Of a DNA stretch of 10,270 nucleotides, positions 1 through 7,880 are shown in pieces (the stretch's first letter is position 1; each line of letters opens with the position of its first letter). The notes under the pieces are model-generated. The model searched no databases and was not told the origin of the DNA. It was given only the letters and a program-made list of their open reading frames with translations. The DNA comes from Hyphochytrium catenoides (taxonomy: Eukaryota; Sar; Hyphochytriomycetes; Hyphochytriales; Hyphochytriaceae). The stretch covers positions 4,645 through 14,914 of the forward strand of contig FLMG01002236.1 of the NCBI GenBank assembly GCA_900088475.1, in the 5' to 3' direction. The translations under genes were made by a program, and so were the position numbers.

Positions 1-45
1 CTCTCTTTTTTACCTGTCCGCCATCCTTTTCCCGCCATTGGACAG

Positions 46-216
46 GCGTAAAGTCGATGGCCATCGCGGACCTGACTATGGGCTTATGCCAGAGCATCGC
101 GTCCATCTATCTCTTTACCGCAACATGGGACAAGGACGCACTCACTTCCTATAGGAAAGGCGCTTATTCGTACGTTTTTTTGGCTGATTTGCACCACTCG
201 CTCCATCCCTTAGCCT

Positions 217-261
<45 letters not shown>

Positions 262-641
262 CTTGTGCTGCTCTGTCTGCGGTCTCTAACTCTCTCTCCC
301 CCGGTCCGCACAGCTTCGAGCCCAGCCTCACTGACTCACAAGTGGCACTTTGGAATCCTTTCTTTCTCTTCGTTGGACTAGGGGCTTTCTCCTTTGGGAT
401 CGTAGGCGTCTACGCGTCTCTTCACTTTGATCTGTCTACGGCTCGCTTCTATGCAGCCTGGAAGATGATGAGCATCTTCATTTGCATCGTTATGATCATT
501 GCTCAATGGTATGTCTCAGGAGTCATTGGACTGCTTCTCTCTCTCTACTTTCTCTGCGTCTCTTTCGCTTTCCAGGAGAGGATCCAGGCAGGGTTGTTGC
601 CTAAGAAGTACTATGAGTACGCCACTACGGCTGATGTGTAG
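46..641 (+). CDS. Small multi-pass membrane protein, 5' end outside the window
   Basis: The product is not recognised. The reading frame is open from before position 46, where a pyrimidine-rich stretch ends in a cag acceptor at 43-45, so an upstream exon outside the window is likely; ATG at 57 is the first in-frame Met. A GTACGT donor at 170 and an acceptor at 325 (or 313) define an in-phase intron carrying a CT microsatellite, giving a join ...RKGAYS then LTDSQVALWNP. Downstream lie a strongly hydrophobic segment (FFLFVGLGAFSFGIVGVYAS) and then MMSIFICIVMIIAQW continuing into GVIGLLLSLYFLCVSF, so two or three membrane spans. The tail LLPKKYYEYATTADV ends at TAG 639-641. A second stretch, 509-575, looks like an intron but removing it shifts the frame. 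The gene converges on the adaptor gene at 1307. Coding status is fairly sure; function is unknown. Confidence 0.6.
170..325 (+). other. Intron in membrane-protein gene
   Basis: The donor is GTACGT at 170 and the acceptor CCCAG ends at 325; CACAG ending at 313 is an alternative. Both acceptors restore phase 2, differing by four codons. The 156-nt length is a multiple of three, so the unspliced frame stays open, reading as Ser-Leu repeats. The pyrimidine-rich middle fits an intron rather than coding sequence. Confidence 0.6.
221..257 (+). repeat. (TC)n microsatellite, about 18 units
   Basis: This is an uninterrupted TC dinucleotide run inside the proposed intron. It lies upstream of the two candidate acceptors and may serve as part of the pyrimidine tract. 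Such runs are prone to length change. Confidence 0.95.
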
Positions 642-1306
642 GCCGAGGGAGGGAGAGAGAGACAGAGAAAGGAGATATCAAAGTCAGACAGCGCGCGTGT
701 CTGGATGTATAACACTATATGTTAGGTATCGAAGATCTCCTGTTTTCCTTGCTACCGCTCCTAAACCACCTTCTCCTTCTTAAAAGACAGAGGGAGAGAG
801 AGGAGACAGAGAGAGAGAGAAGTAACGAGTTCTCTTAGACGGACTTCGCAGCCTCACAAATAGTTAATAGTAAGGAGGTAGAGAGGAGGACACCCAACTC
901 ATGACAGCTGAGAGAGAGGTTACTAAGTCCAAGACGAGGCACTTGTGGCTGAGAGAGAGAGAGAGAGATCGGCAAACATCAGCTGACGTATGACCGGACG
1001 TTCAAGGAAATAGCCTGCCGCCCTCGCACCCTTACATTCTACCTTGAGAACATGTCAAAATCTCTTCCTCTCCAATTCTCTGAACATCGCCCGATCTCTC
1101 TCTCTTCTCTCCTGCCACACAGCACACCGCCATTTCCTCGCCCGCAATGACAGCTCCGCGACACTCCTTTTTTTAGCTGCATGTTCGAATCCCATCCTTT
1201 TTCTCTTCCGCAAGTGATCTGTCGACAGGGAAATTGCACAGCCTCGTAGCAAAAAATAGTATTATTGATGCTCTGGCCAGGGAGTGGAGGCTGCCCTAGC
1301 CCCAAC
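642..1306. other. Convergent intergenic spacer with purine-rich tracts
   Basis: The spacer lies between the stop of the membrane-protein gene and the stop of the adaptor gene. The left half is rich in GA/GGA runs on the plus strand (around 646-672, 786-822 and 950-968), while 1060-1130 is pyrimidine-rich. Open frames here, such as the minus-strand one across 1039-1419, are Arg/Glu- or Ser-rich readings of these tracts and show no recognisable domain. It probably holds the two 3' UTRs and polyadenylation regions. Confidence 0.6.
951..968 (+). repeat. (GA)9 microsatellite
   Basis: Nine GA units are seen directly, following GCT and preceding TCGG. It is one of several purine dinucleotide runs in the spacer. 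Confidence 0.9.
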
Positions 1307-4300
1307 TCACCTAATAAAAGAAAAAGCGCTCTGACCTGCTGTTGGAGACATTGGAGCTTCCTCCCCCTGATCCTCCGTCGGTTGAGACTCTTCCTTTCTC
1401 TCTTCGGGTCTGTCTCCATTTCTTAAGTGTGCTATTCGCGAGGTCAGCGCTCCCCCTTGTTGCCAAGCTAGGGCAGAAAGCTTCTCCGCTCGGTTAACAA
1501 GCTGAGACCGCTCACTCTTCAGTCGTTCATAAAATGGATGCTGGGGATCCACATGCACAGCATCCAAGCCATTCATTTCTAAGCTGTCAACTAGCCCATA
1601 GATCTGGCTAAGACGACTTTGAGCACGGGAGAGAGACTCTAGGTCAGCCGTTGGAGAGAGACAGAGCTCCTCCAGTTGATATATCTCCCTCTCAAAGTCA
1701 TCTAGCCTCTGACGGAACCCTGATAATTGAAGGAAGACTGGATCCTTGTCAAGCGAAGGAAGATTGACAGCTTTTTCCTTCGCCCGGGGAGACAGAGTGG
1801 GCTGAAAAGAGCCGTGGCTGGCTCGTCGTGGAGAGAGAGAGGAGCTTATCTCTCCTCGTTTTGGAGATCTTGCGGGCCCTGCGGCGGGAGGAAGACTTTC
1901 TTGACCTGGCAGAGCATCTCTCTCATCTCCTGAAGGGTAAGATTGAAAAGTGGGACCGTGGAGTTGATGGTGACGAACCATCCTGGGGGAAAACGAAGCC
2001 CTTTCTCCAGGTTTATGAGAAGATTGCGGAGCAGCGTGAACTATGGGAGAAGAATGGGCCATTGAAGATACAAACGGAAAAGAGGAAGAATGGATGGAAG
2101 ACGGAGGAGAAGCACTAGATGCTTGGCAGGATAGATATTGGTGTCCAGAGGGAACAGGTGCTTGAGATGCTGGCGAAAAGGTTGTGCCGCCTCTCCCGCT
2201 ACGTCCAGTGCTAAGTGAGAGCTCGGGGTTCTCAGGGTCTACGACCTCAGGTTGATCAGTAGGAAGCGAGAAGGCTTGCGCTGATGCTGGAGTGGTGGCG
2301 GCGACAGGAGAGACTGCAGTGTGGTGGCTAGGGGCATAGTAGGCACTATCCTCTTTGCTACTCTGCGAGTGTAGAGTCTGACCTTTGTAAAGCTCCTCTC
2401 TCTCTTCTCCTTCTAGGTCTTCCCTCTGTCTTGGCTCGTGTTCTTCCCTTTCTTTAACTTTCAACTCTTGTTTGCGCGTAGTCTCCAAGGGATGAGGAAC
2501 ATACCTTGCTCCTGGTACTCTTCTGAAAACAAAGTTCCTATATTCTCCGAAGGTACAGGCAAGAATTTTGCCTATTTCATCCAGGGATAGAGAAGAAAGG
2601 TCTATCCCATTCAGCCTATGAAGGATGACGCCTGGCCGTACAGCTGGATGGAGCTCTAGATTTCCCTTTTGTCCATTAGGTAGAGGGGAGAACCGCTCAA
2701 TAACCGCCATATCCTTGATATTTCTATCAAGCACTATTCCTAGGGGACCGGGAGGTACGTCAATCTCTATAAAAATCTCTTGATATGGCTCCTCTGGGAG
2801 AAACAGGCCATAAGAAGGCGTGTGCGGTGAGCTTCCATGTGGGGAGAGGGTGGCCAATGCGCCTGAGAGAAGGTCACTTCGCGCACTGTCCACACTCAGA
2901 CCAGCGAACGCATCAGCTATCTTGTCCTCCTGTATAAAGCATACGACCAAGGTAGAAGATTGATGAAATAAGCTTAGCGGTTATAAGGGACACCGATGGG
3001 TATAAGTGGCGTATCTGAACCGACAGGGTTCTAGGAGAGGCACGGCCACAGAAAGCCCAGGCCCAAAGAGATATGAGATGCAGGACAGGAGACATAGAGT
3101 ACAAGCCCCCACTTTTCACTTACCACTTGCACCACAACAGCCAGCGGCTGCTCAGGATGAGGCCGCGAGACCGAGAAGGACGATACAGAGGGTAGACGTT
3201 CATCATCGTCTCCGGTTTGAACGGCGCTTGCTCTGGCGTTGAGAAAACCGAAGCCTGATGTGATGGGGGACTCTGGGTTGAGGGCAGATTGAGGAGAGGA
3301 AGGAAGATCCATTCTTAAACCTGGAGATGAAGGAGTGAGAAAGGAAAAGCCGGAGACAAAGCCTCCGCTTCCCCGTCTGGGAGTGCTCCCCTCTTCTTTA
3401 TCTACTGGTAGGGATAAGGATGCTGCTTGGTGGTGAGGTTGAGGGTCCATAGGCTGTGGCGACAAATTGGCAACTGGTTCGGAGGAAGAAGGGTAAGAGG
3501 TGGAAGAGTAATGGTTGCCATAGACGTCTTCGGCTTTAGAATCGCCGTAGTAAGCCTGTCCATCGCTGTCATCCCTAGCTTCCTCTGTCTCGAAGCCGTA
3601 CGCCAACACATCGTCCACTACCTAAACGATGGGTTACGATACTTTAGACACCATGGACAAGAGAGGCACCAAAAACGTTGAGAGTAGGGCAAAAGAGACG
3701 AAGGGAAGAAGGGCCCGATAGAGATCAGGTCTGCGCGGGCGACGCGGCGTCAACCGCTTTAAGGAAGTAGAAAAAGATAGCTACGGAGAGGCTTTGCTAT
3801 GTATTCCCGCAACAAACCTTTGTCGCTCTAGAGCTAATCGCCGACTTTGCATCTGATCTTAGAGCCTCGATAATCTCAATACGCTCAAAGAGCAAAAAGG
3901 CGAAGTCCCTAGCAAAGTCTGTGCGAAGGATCCCGTCAATCACTGAAAGAGCTTTGGCCCGAACCTGCAGGAGACGAGACACAAAAAAAAAATAAGCACG
4001 AAGGAAAAAGCGCTTTTGAGAATGAGGGTCTACGGAGGGTCTACGGAGCGTCCAAGGCGTTAGCAAGTATAGGAAATGACTATAGCGACTGGAAGTCCAA
4101 GAAGAAGCCTAGCAAACTGCAAGTACTGAGAAACTGACTTGCAGCAATTCGTACAAATGAACAAGGACTCGAAAGCGCTATGAGAAGGAGAGAGAGTGCC
4201 CAATCCGCGGAAAGCGTTGAAGTGAATAAATCGTCACCTGCCAGACTCTGTCCTGGAGCTTGTCGAACAACAAGTCAGCCAAGGTCTGCAGACATAATAG

Positions 4301-5097
4301 GGAAAGGTGCAAAGCAAGGATCATTCGGGGTCAGGGGTGCATCTTGCGGAGGGCAACAAATGGACATAAACGTAGATAGGAATGAGAGAGAGAAGAAGGG
4401 AGAGATGGATGAGAGAGGGTGAGAAAAGAAGAAGTTATAGAGTGGGGGGGAGAGAGAAGAGCCGAGGGGGCGGGGGAGGAAGGAGACAGAGAGAGCAGAG
4501 AACATTGGGAAAAGAGACCGTCGGGAGGAGAAAGAGAGCAAGTTAGCGTTGTCAGAGGAGCACGAGACAAAGAAAGGAGAGAAAGGGTGAGAGAAGCTGA
4601 GAAAATGCAAAGAGACGGCAGGGTGAAGACCGTCGAGGAAATGAAGGGAAATCGACCTCTGGATCCATATTCCCAAGAGCCACAAGAAATCGACTGAGCC
4701 TCTCCCTTGGTGGGAACGATGAGGTCCCTCGCGATGAGCAAAGCTCGTGAATCCATGCGCCCTCCCTGCAAACGGCATAGGCATGGGCCCATCTTAGAGA
4801 CTAACAGGTCCATTGTGTCCATGAAACTAAATATCAGGTGCCAAGTCGCTTGGTGGGTGGCGCAGTTATAACACCCGAGAAAGGGCCTTCAATGTAGTTC
4901 GCAAGAGCTTAAAAAGTCTGGAACTCGTTTTTTCGTGAACATTGAGTGAAAAGGGACTAAAGCCACGAACTTGGTAGTAGGACACTCTACCTATCTACGG
5001 TGCGTGGCACGGAAGCTCCAGCTCGGGTTTGAGACTCGATAGCCTTCCACTTGTTCCTTTGTCGCTCATATTCAGACAGAGCAGGTGGGTTGATCAT
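1307..5097 (-). CDS. ENTH/VHS-like and PDZ domain adaptor-like protein
   Basis: Proposed exons (minus strand): 5097-4991, 4826-4631, 4285-4238, 3964-3818, 3621-3124 and 2929-1307. They give 2619 nt, 872 residues, with all phases consistent. The last three junctions are strong (GTAAGT donor at 3123, CAG and TTTAG acceptors, all phase 0). Residues about 102-180 form amphipathic helices (LADLLFDKLQDRVWQ, VRAKALSVIDGIL, SRATKVVDDVLAYGF) like the ENTH/VHS superfamily, nearest in feel to tepsin-type adaptors. A Ser/Pro/acidic linker follows, then a PDZ domain near 382-469 with PLGI in the carboxylate-binding loop, a long Ser/Pro-rich region, and a charged helical block near 726-824 with some BAG-domain resemblance. 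The start ATG has an in-frame TGA two codons upstream. Exons 1 and 2 are tentative: the 4630 donor (GTCTTC) is weak. A role in membrane trafficking is inferred from the fold only. Confidence 0.7.
1454..1750 (-). other. C-terminal charged helical block, BAG-like by eye
   Basis: About 99 residues have heptad-like spacing: FRQRLDDFEREIYQLEEL, then SRAQSRLSQIYGLVDSLEM, then FYERLKSERSQLVNRAEKL. Three helices of this type with an L-V-D-S-L-E segment followed by R-x-x-x-S-x-x-V-N-R resemble a BAG domain, but a plain coiled coil is equally possible. It is followed by an acidic Glu/Gln/Pro tail ending FSFIR. Confidence 0.4.
2519..2782 (-). other. PDZ domain of the adaptor protein
   Basis: The segment begins EIFIEIDVPPGPLGIVLD, where PLGI fills the place of the GLGF loop. 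It continues with I-x-R-F, HPAVRPGVILHRLNGIDLSS (PDZ beta-D with the following L-N-G turn), a helix SLDEIGKIL and a closing strand FVFRR. The order and spacing fit a PDZ fold of about 88 residues. The long insert between the second and third strands (SPLPNGQKGNLEL) is slightly unusual. Confidence 0.8.
2930..3123 (-). other. Intron of the adaptor gene, 194 nt
   Basis: The donor is a perfect GTAAGT after CAAGTG, and the acceptor TTTATACAG ends at 2930. Both sides are phase 0, joining AVVVQV to EDKIADAF. The intron has no long reading frame that continues both flanking exons. Confidence 0.8.
3622..3817 (-). other. Intron of the adaptor gene, 196 nt
   Basis: The donor GTTTGT follows ACA AAG. The acceptor CGTTTAG ends at 3622, and the TAG would be an in-frame stop if not spliced. 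Both sides are phase 0, and the join gives the coherent helix SRATKVVDDVLAYGF. Confidence 0.65.
3818..4285 (-). other. ENTH/VHS-like helical domain core, exons 4285-4238 and 3964-3818
   Basis: Two phase-0 exons join as ...DRVWQ then VRAKAL.... The second acceptor is CTGCAG (3970-3965) and the first is TGCAG ending at 4286. The joined peptide alternates hydrophobic and charged residues in helix-length blocks, with the K-A-L-x-V-I-x-x-I-L pattern of the central ENTH/VHS helix. It runs on into the next exon as SRATK then VVDDVLAYGF. Domain assignment is by eye. Confidence 0.55.
4026..4047. repeat. 11-bp perfect tandem duplication
   Basis: GGGTCTACGGA occurs twice back to back inside the 3965-4237 intron of the adaptor gene. 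It looks like a local slippage duplication without obvious function. Confidence 0.9.
4286..4630 (-). other. Long pyrimidine-rich intron of the adaptor gene
   Basis: On the coding (minus) strand this stretch is almost entirely C/T with repeated CTCTCT and TCCC blocks, ending in CTATTATGTCTGCAG before ACC TTG GCT. On the plus strand it appears as GAGAGA/GGGAG runs. The acceptor is convincing. The donor at 4630 (ACG then GTCTTC) is weak and was chosen because it keeps phase 0. Minus-strand open frames across it read as Ser/Leu/Pro runs. Confidence 0.5.
4991..5097 (-). other. Candidate first exon of the adaptor gene
   Basis: The exon starts at ATG 5097-5095, directly after TGA AGG, and encodes MINPPALSEYERQRNKWKAI and about 15 further residues in a natural-looking composition. 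It ends in phase 2 at a GTAGAG donor. The phase matches an acceptor at 4827 (GATATTTAG). GTAGAG is also used as a donor in the transporter gene at 9541. No homologue was compared. Confidence 0.5.
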
Positions 5098-5342
5098 CCT
5101 TCACTCTTCAACGCCACCGACCAGGACTAAGATAGCGTGTGGCACCTCTTGTAAATCACTCAACGTATGAATACTTCCTCGCAACTACCTGATGGTATAC
5201 TGTACAAGCGGGTCTGCCACAGCAGAGAACCCTCCAAAGACCCTTCCAAGTTGTTAAGACCAAGAGGTGGACGCGCAACCGCATTGCATTTCTTGTCTTC
5301 CGGTGGTCTCCGTTTCCAGAAAGCGAAGATGCAGATGGAGAT

Positions 5343-5358
5343 TTCGCGAATTCGCGAA
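5343..5358. promoter_or_regulatory. Tandem self-palindrome TTCGCGAA x2
   Basis: The 8-mer TTCGCGAA is its own reverse complement and occurs twice with no spacer, making a perfect 16-bp palindrome. It sits about 250 bp upstream of the proposed adaptor start codon. The sequence is seen directly; a regulatory role, for example binding of a dimeric factor, is inference. Confidence 0.45.
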
Positions 5359-5484
5359 GCGCCAAAAATACAGTGTGACAGGAATCAATGGAGGAGCACC
5401 AGGATAACTGAATTGTAATTAATCCTCTCAGCGCCCTCCTGATAATCAACACTGAACAGCCCACCCATTTTTTGAGTGTTACGA

Positions 5485-5504
5485 ACTCCGGAGTACTCCG
5501 GAGT
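5485..5504. promoter_or_regulatory. Tandem self-palindrome ACTCCGGAGT x2
   Basis: The 10-mer ACTCCGGAGT is self-complementary and repeated twice head to tail, forming a perfect 20-bp palindrome. It is followed by three TATGAG copies at 5504, 5512 and 5519. CCGGAG centres could suit a dimeric or zinc-cluster DNA-binding protein, but this is inference. Confidence 0.45.
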
Positions 5505-5626
5505 ATGAGTTTATGAGCTATGAGTTGCAAGGAGGTGATACGTGGGTGTTACGCTACCAGTAATTGACACGAAAGGCCTACCCACCCCTGCCCGTTACAA
5601 GCACCTTGAAGACAGCCTATATTCGC

Positions 5627-5790
5627 AGTAGTAATAAACTCCTGACCGAGACCCCTACTGATAACGTCGGCTATTTATAATAATACGACCCAGGTTCTGA
5701 CTTGAGCCCCTATATAGTAGTATGCACCTGTTTCTATCTGCCTTAGACCTTGGTATGCCCCATCACAGTAGTAGTAGTAATGTCCATTAG
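5627..5790. repeat. Degenerate triplet-rich repeat region
   Basis: AGTAGTAATAA-like blocks occur near 5627, 5682, 5717 and 5766. CTGACCGAGACCCCTA at 5642 resembles CTGACTTGAGCCCCTA at 5697, about 54 nt later. This may be a decayed tandem repeat. The minus-strand reading gives Tyr-rich runs with no recognised protein. Confidence 0.3.
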
Positions 5791-6409
5791 GATATCCGTT
5801 ACTCCCTGTCCTCGTGTAGTTTGTCAACCAGTTGAAGGTCGAACTCCCAGCCAAAGATGATGACTTTAGGTTATAAGGCAAGGGCTTCCGGTCTGATGGC
5901 TTGACCGGTGCGCGCGGCCCTGTCTGCTGGCCTCAGCCATCACTGAGACGCTGACAGGCTAATTAGAAGGGACTGAATGACAAGCAGTGAGAGGCGAGGA
6001 TGACTACCGCACGAATAGGTAATGACGGCCTTTCTTGCCTTCCTTCGCATCACTCGAGGCTCGACTACCGGGAGAGGACGCCCCCAATGCCACAAGGCCA
6101 TCGAGGTAGAGGAGGACGGATAGGAAGAGAAGAGGTGGGAAGGAAGAGAATAATAAAGGGGCAGTCAAGAAGAGAGACCGCACCCATAGAGTCCTTATGT
6201 AGTGCCAACAGCCTCTAGGGACTGGAGGCGAAAGGTCAAAGAAGTGGAAACGACAACGCAGACCTTGCTTGAAAGAAAAGAAACGGAAAGTCATCGGGCA
6301 GCGGTTCCCTTCAGAATCCTTTTACTATTGCCTAGGGGCACTGCCAGCATATAGCAAACAAGGAGGTATTGCCATCTCACCCTGTAGAGTCAGTTAACCT
6401 TTGACAGCT

Positions 6410-6584
6410 TTGAACTTCTCAATATCTCTTCTCAGCTTTGTCTGTTCCACTGTCCTGCTTGACCTTGTTCCTGTCTCGTTCAGTGCCTGTCGTTTCTTCT
6501 TCCTCCGGGTCCCTTCCCGCTCTGTGGCTCTCTCTCTTTCTTCTCCATTGTCCTTGTGTCACTCTTTTGCTTCCCCCGCTTCAG
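6410..6584 (+). other. Pyrimidine-rich leader, possible 5' UTR intron
   Basis: The stretch is strongly C/T-rich and ends TTGCTTCCCCCGCTTCAG, a good splice acceptor, about 94 nt before the zinc-finger start codon. A second acceptor-like CCCCAG ends at 6713, just before ATG 6717. The donor could not be fixed, so this may be a 5' UTR intron or simply a pyrimidine-rich leader. Confidence 0.35.
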
Positions 6585-6677
6585 AAAGGTAGCTCATTTT
6601 TCAAAAAATATCATCGCCTGCTGTGCAGAAGCTCCAACGACACCTTATGATAGCTTCTCCACTGTTTGGGCCTTGAG

Positions 6678-7880
6678 ATGCATCTCTTGCCGTCGCCCCT
6701 GCCATTGCCCCAGGCTATGACGAGTGCCAGTGACGTCGGAATGCCACTGTCTGCCGATGTCAGTCTGCTACCTCTCCCTACAGGGGCAAAAAATACCCTG
6801 TATAAGACAGAGCATTGTAAACACTTTATGGAGACAGGAAGCTGCAGATATGGGAATAAGTGCCAGTTTGCACACGGAGAACACGAACTTCGCAATGTTG
6901 CGCGCCATCCGAAGTATAAGACCACTCGCTGCAAAGCTTTCGCTTCCACTGGCCTTTGTCCTTATGGCGCTAGGTGCAGATTTTTGCATAACGAGGAGCC
7001 TACGGCCTTTGAAGACGAGATGGCCACCTCCTTTGGTCTGGTTCATCCTGCTCAGACGTTTGATGTGCTAAATAGGAGCCTGCTCTTCAGTATTTGTAGA
7101 GAAGACGATGTAAAGAGAATACAGTCTTCGTCGTCTTCACAGGGCTCTTTATCCCCGCTTCTCCATCCCTGGACTGGGCCGTCTCTACCTACTCTTCGGA
7201 GCGAGTTTTTGGGGGATCTGAAAAACGTACCTGGCAAGAGACCTTCTCTGGAGCCTGCAGAGGATCCCATCCTTGAGCCTGGCACAGAAAGAAGGTCTTC
7301 CATCTCTCAAAGCGGTGCAGACATTCTCTGGAGTGCGGTCTCTCCATTGCCAAAGCAGGAAGGACAGACGGTTTTCTCAGTGCCTAGAGGTGAGCAGTTG
7401 GATATTGCCCTGAAGACAGACGAGATCCGTCCGCAAGCTGCAGGGGAGATCAGATCGGCCGAACACCCTTCAATATTGAATGTAGCCCTCCCTTTAAACC
7501 GAGAAACAGCCTTGAGAGCGGAAGAGGCATCTTCTCCTTACATTCAGGACTTGTGGCGAGGCTTTGATAGCTCTTTGCTAACATTTGTGGGCAAAGACCT
7601 TGCCCACTCCAGGGCAGGTGGCGGCAGTATCAATCCGGCGGGAGAAGGAAAAAGATCTTGCTCCTCTACTTTCTTTAGCTCTTCACAAGGCGCTTCCGTA
7701 GTCCTCTCATCGTGCTCTTCCCCAAAGTTCACTAGCGCTGTCTTAGAGCCCTTGCCTACTCTTGGTTTTTCTGAAGCTGAAAGAATCTCCGACATACCCA
7801 AGCAGCAGGATGGGCAACTGAAGTCCTCCCGTCTGTCAATCTTTCAACACCTCTGCTGCGATGAAGGTGAGGCAGCGTGA
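6678..7880 (+). CDS. ZFP36/TIS11-type tandem CCCH zinc-finger protein
   Basis: The product is 400 residues if started at ATG 6678, the first in frame after a TAG at 6651; ATG 6717 is the alternative if CCCAG at 6713 is an acceptor. Two C-x8-C-x5-C-x3-H fingers lie at residues 47-66 and 85-104, separated by exactly 18 residues. They are preceded by YKTEH and YKTTR, matching the lead-in sequences of the ZFP36 family, whose members bind UAUUUA-type AU-rich elements in mRNA and trigger deadenylation and decay in the cytoplasm. The rest is Ser/Pro-rich and probably disordered, with a poly-Ser run near 150 and a basophilic kinase-like site RRSSIS at 205-210. The C-terminus [12 protein letters not shown] resembles the CNOT1-binding motif of ZFP36 proteins. 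It is intronless over the CDS as read; a GTGAGG near the stop (7866) could be a donor but no coding continuation is evident. Confidence 0.92.
   Translation: MHLLPSPLPLPQAMTSASDVGMPLSADVSLLPLPTGAKNTLYKTEHCKHFMETGSCRYGNKCQFAHGEHELRNVARHPKYKTTRCKAFASTGLCPYGARCRFLHNEEPTAFEDEMATSFGLVHPAQTFDVLNRSLLFSICREDDVKRIQSSSSSQGSLSPLLHPWTGPSLPTLRSEFLGDLKNVPGKRPSLEPAEDPILEPGTERRSSISQSGADILWSAVSPLPKQEGQTVFSVPRGEQLDIALKTDEIRPQAAGEIRSAEHPSILNVALPLNRETALRAEEASSPYIQDLWRGFDSSLLTFVGKDLAHSRAGGGSINPAGEGKRSCSSTFFSSSQGASVVLSSCSSPKFTSAVLEPLPTLGFSEAERISDIPKQQDGQLKSSRLSIFQHLCCDEGEAA
7830..7865 (+). other. Putative CNOT1-interacting motif
   Basis: These codons read [12 protein letters not shown], within 16 residues of the protein end. 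Metazoan ZFP36 proteins end in a motif of the form R-L-P-I-F-x-x-I that docks on the CCR4-NOT scaffold. Here R, L, I, F and a later hydrophobic residue are kept in register. The match is by eye from family knowledge. Confidence 0.55.

Larger units (their letters stand above)
5098..6677. other. Divergent intergenic region between adaptor and zinc-finger genes
   Basis: About 1.6 kb lies between two diverging start codons, so it should hold both promoters and 5' UTRs. Plus- and minus-strand open frames here (for example 5156-5530 minus, 5675-5881 minus and 6000-6218 plus) show no domain, odd composition and no supporting splice structure. Notable contents are two tandem palindromes (5343-5358 and 5485-5504), a TAG/TAA triplet-rich stretch (5620-5790), purine-rich sequence near 6100-6180 and a pyrimidine-rich leader (6410-6584). 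No TATA box could be assigned with confidence. Confidence 0.55.

Noticed and set aside
1176-1195. GTTCGAATCC, resembling a tRNA T-loop
   Set aside because: The flanking bases do not form a five-pair T stem, and no A box, anticodon arm or acceptor stem lies upstream.
1039-1419. Minus-strand 126-codon frame overlapping the end of the adaptor gene
   Set aside because: It overlaps the better-supported adaptor frame, is Arg/Gly/Glu-rich from GA tracts, and has no domain. Splicing into it from the adaptor would need a 35-nt intron.
1727-2118. Plus-strand frames across the adaptor last exon
   Set aside because: They are antisense shadows of the Ser/Pro-rich coding sequence, without domains.
4275-4822. 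Two long overlapping minus-strand frames rich in Ser, Leu and Pro
   Set aside because: Most of their length is the C/T-rich intron 4286-4630 read through; only the beginning of the 4822 frame is kept, as a tentative exon.
5156-5530. Minus-strand 124-codon frame and plus-strand 83-codon frame in the divergent spacer
   Set aside because: They have no recognisable domain, the composition looks random, and both overlap the palindromic elements.
5675-5881. Minus-strand Tyr-rich frame (NGHYYYYCDGAY)
   Set aside because: The Tyr runs come from TAG/TAC triplet repeats; there is no homologue feel and no flanking exon.
6000-6294. Overlapping plus and minus frames in the purine-rich part of the spacer
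   Set aside because: Both read low-complexity purine or pyrimidine sequence (GRGGRIGREEVGRKR). A GTAATG after ATG 6000 could be a donor for a 5' exon of the zinc-finger gene, but no supporting join was found.
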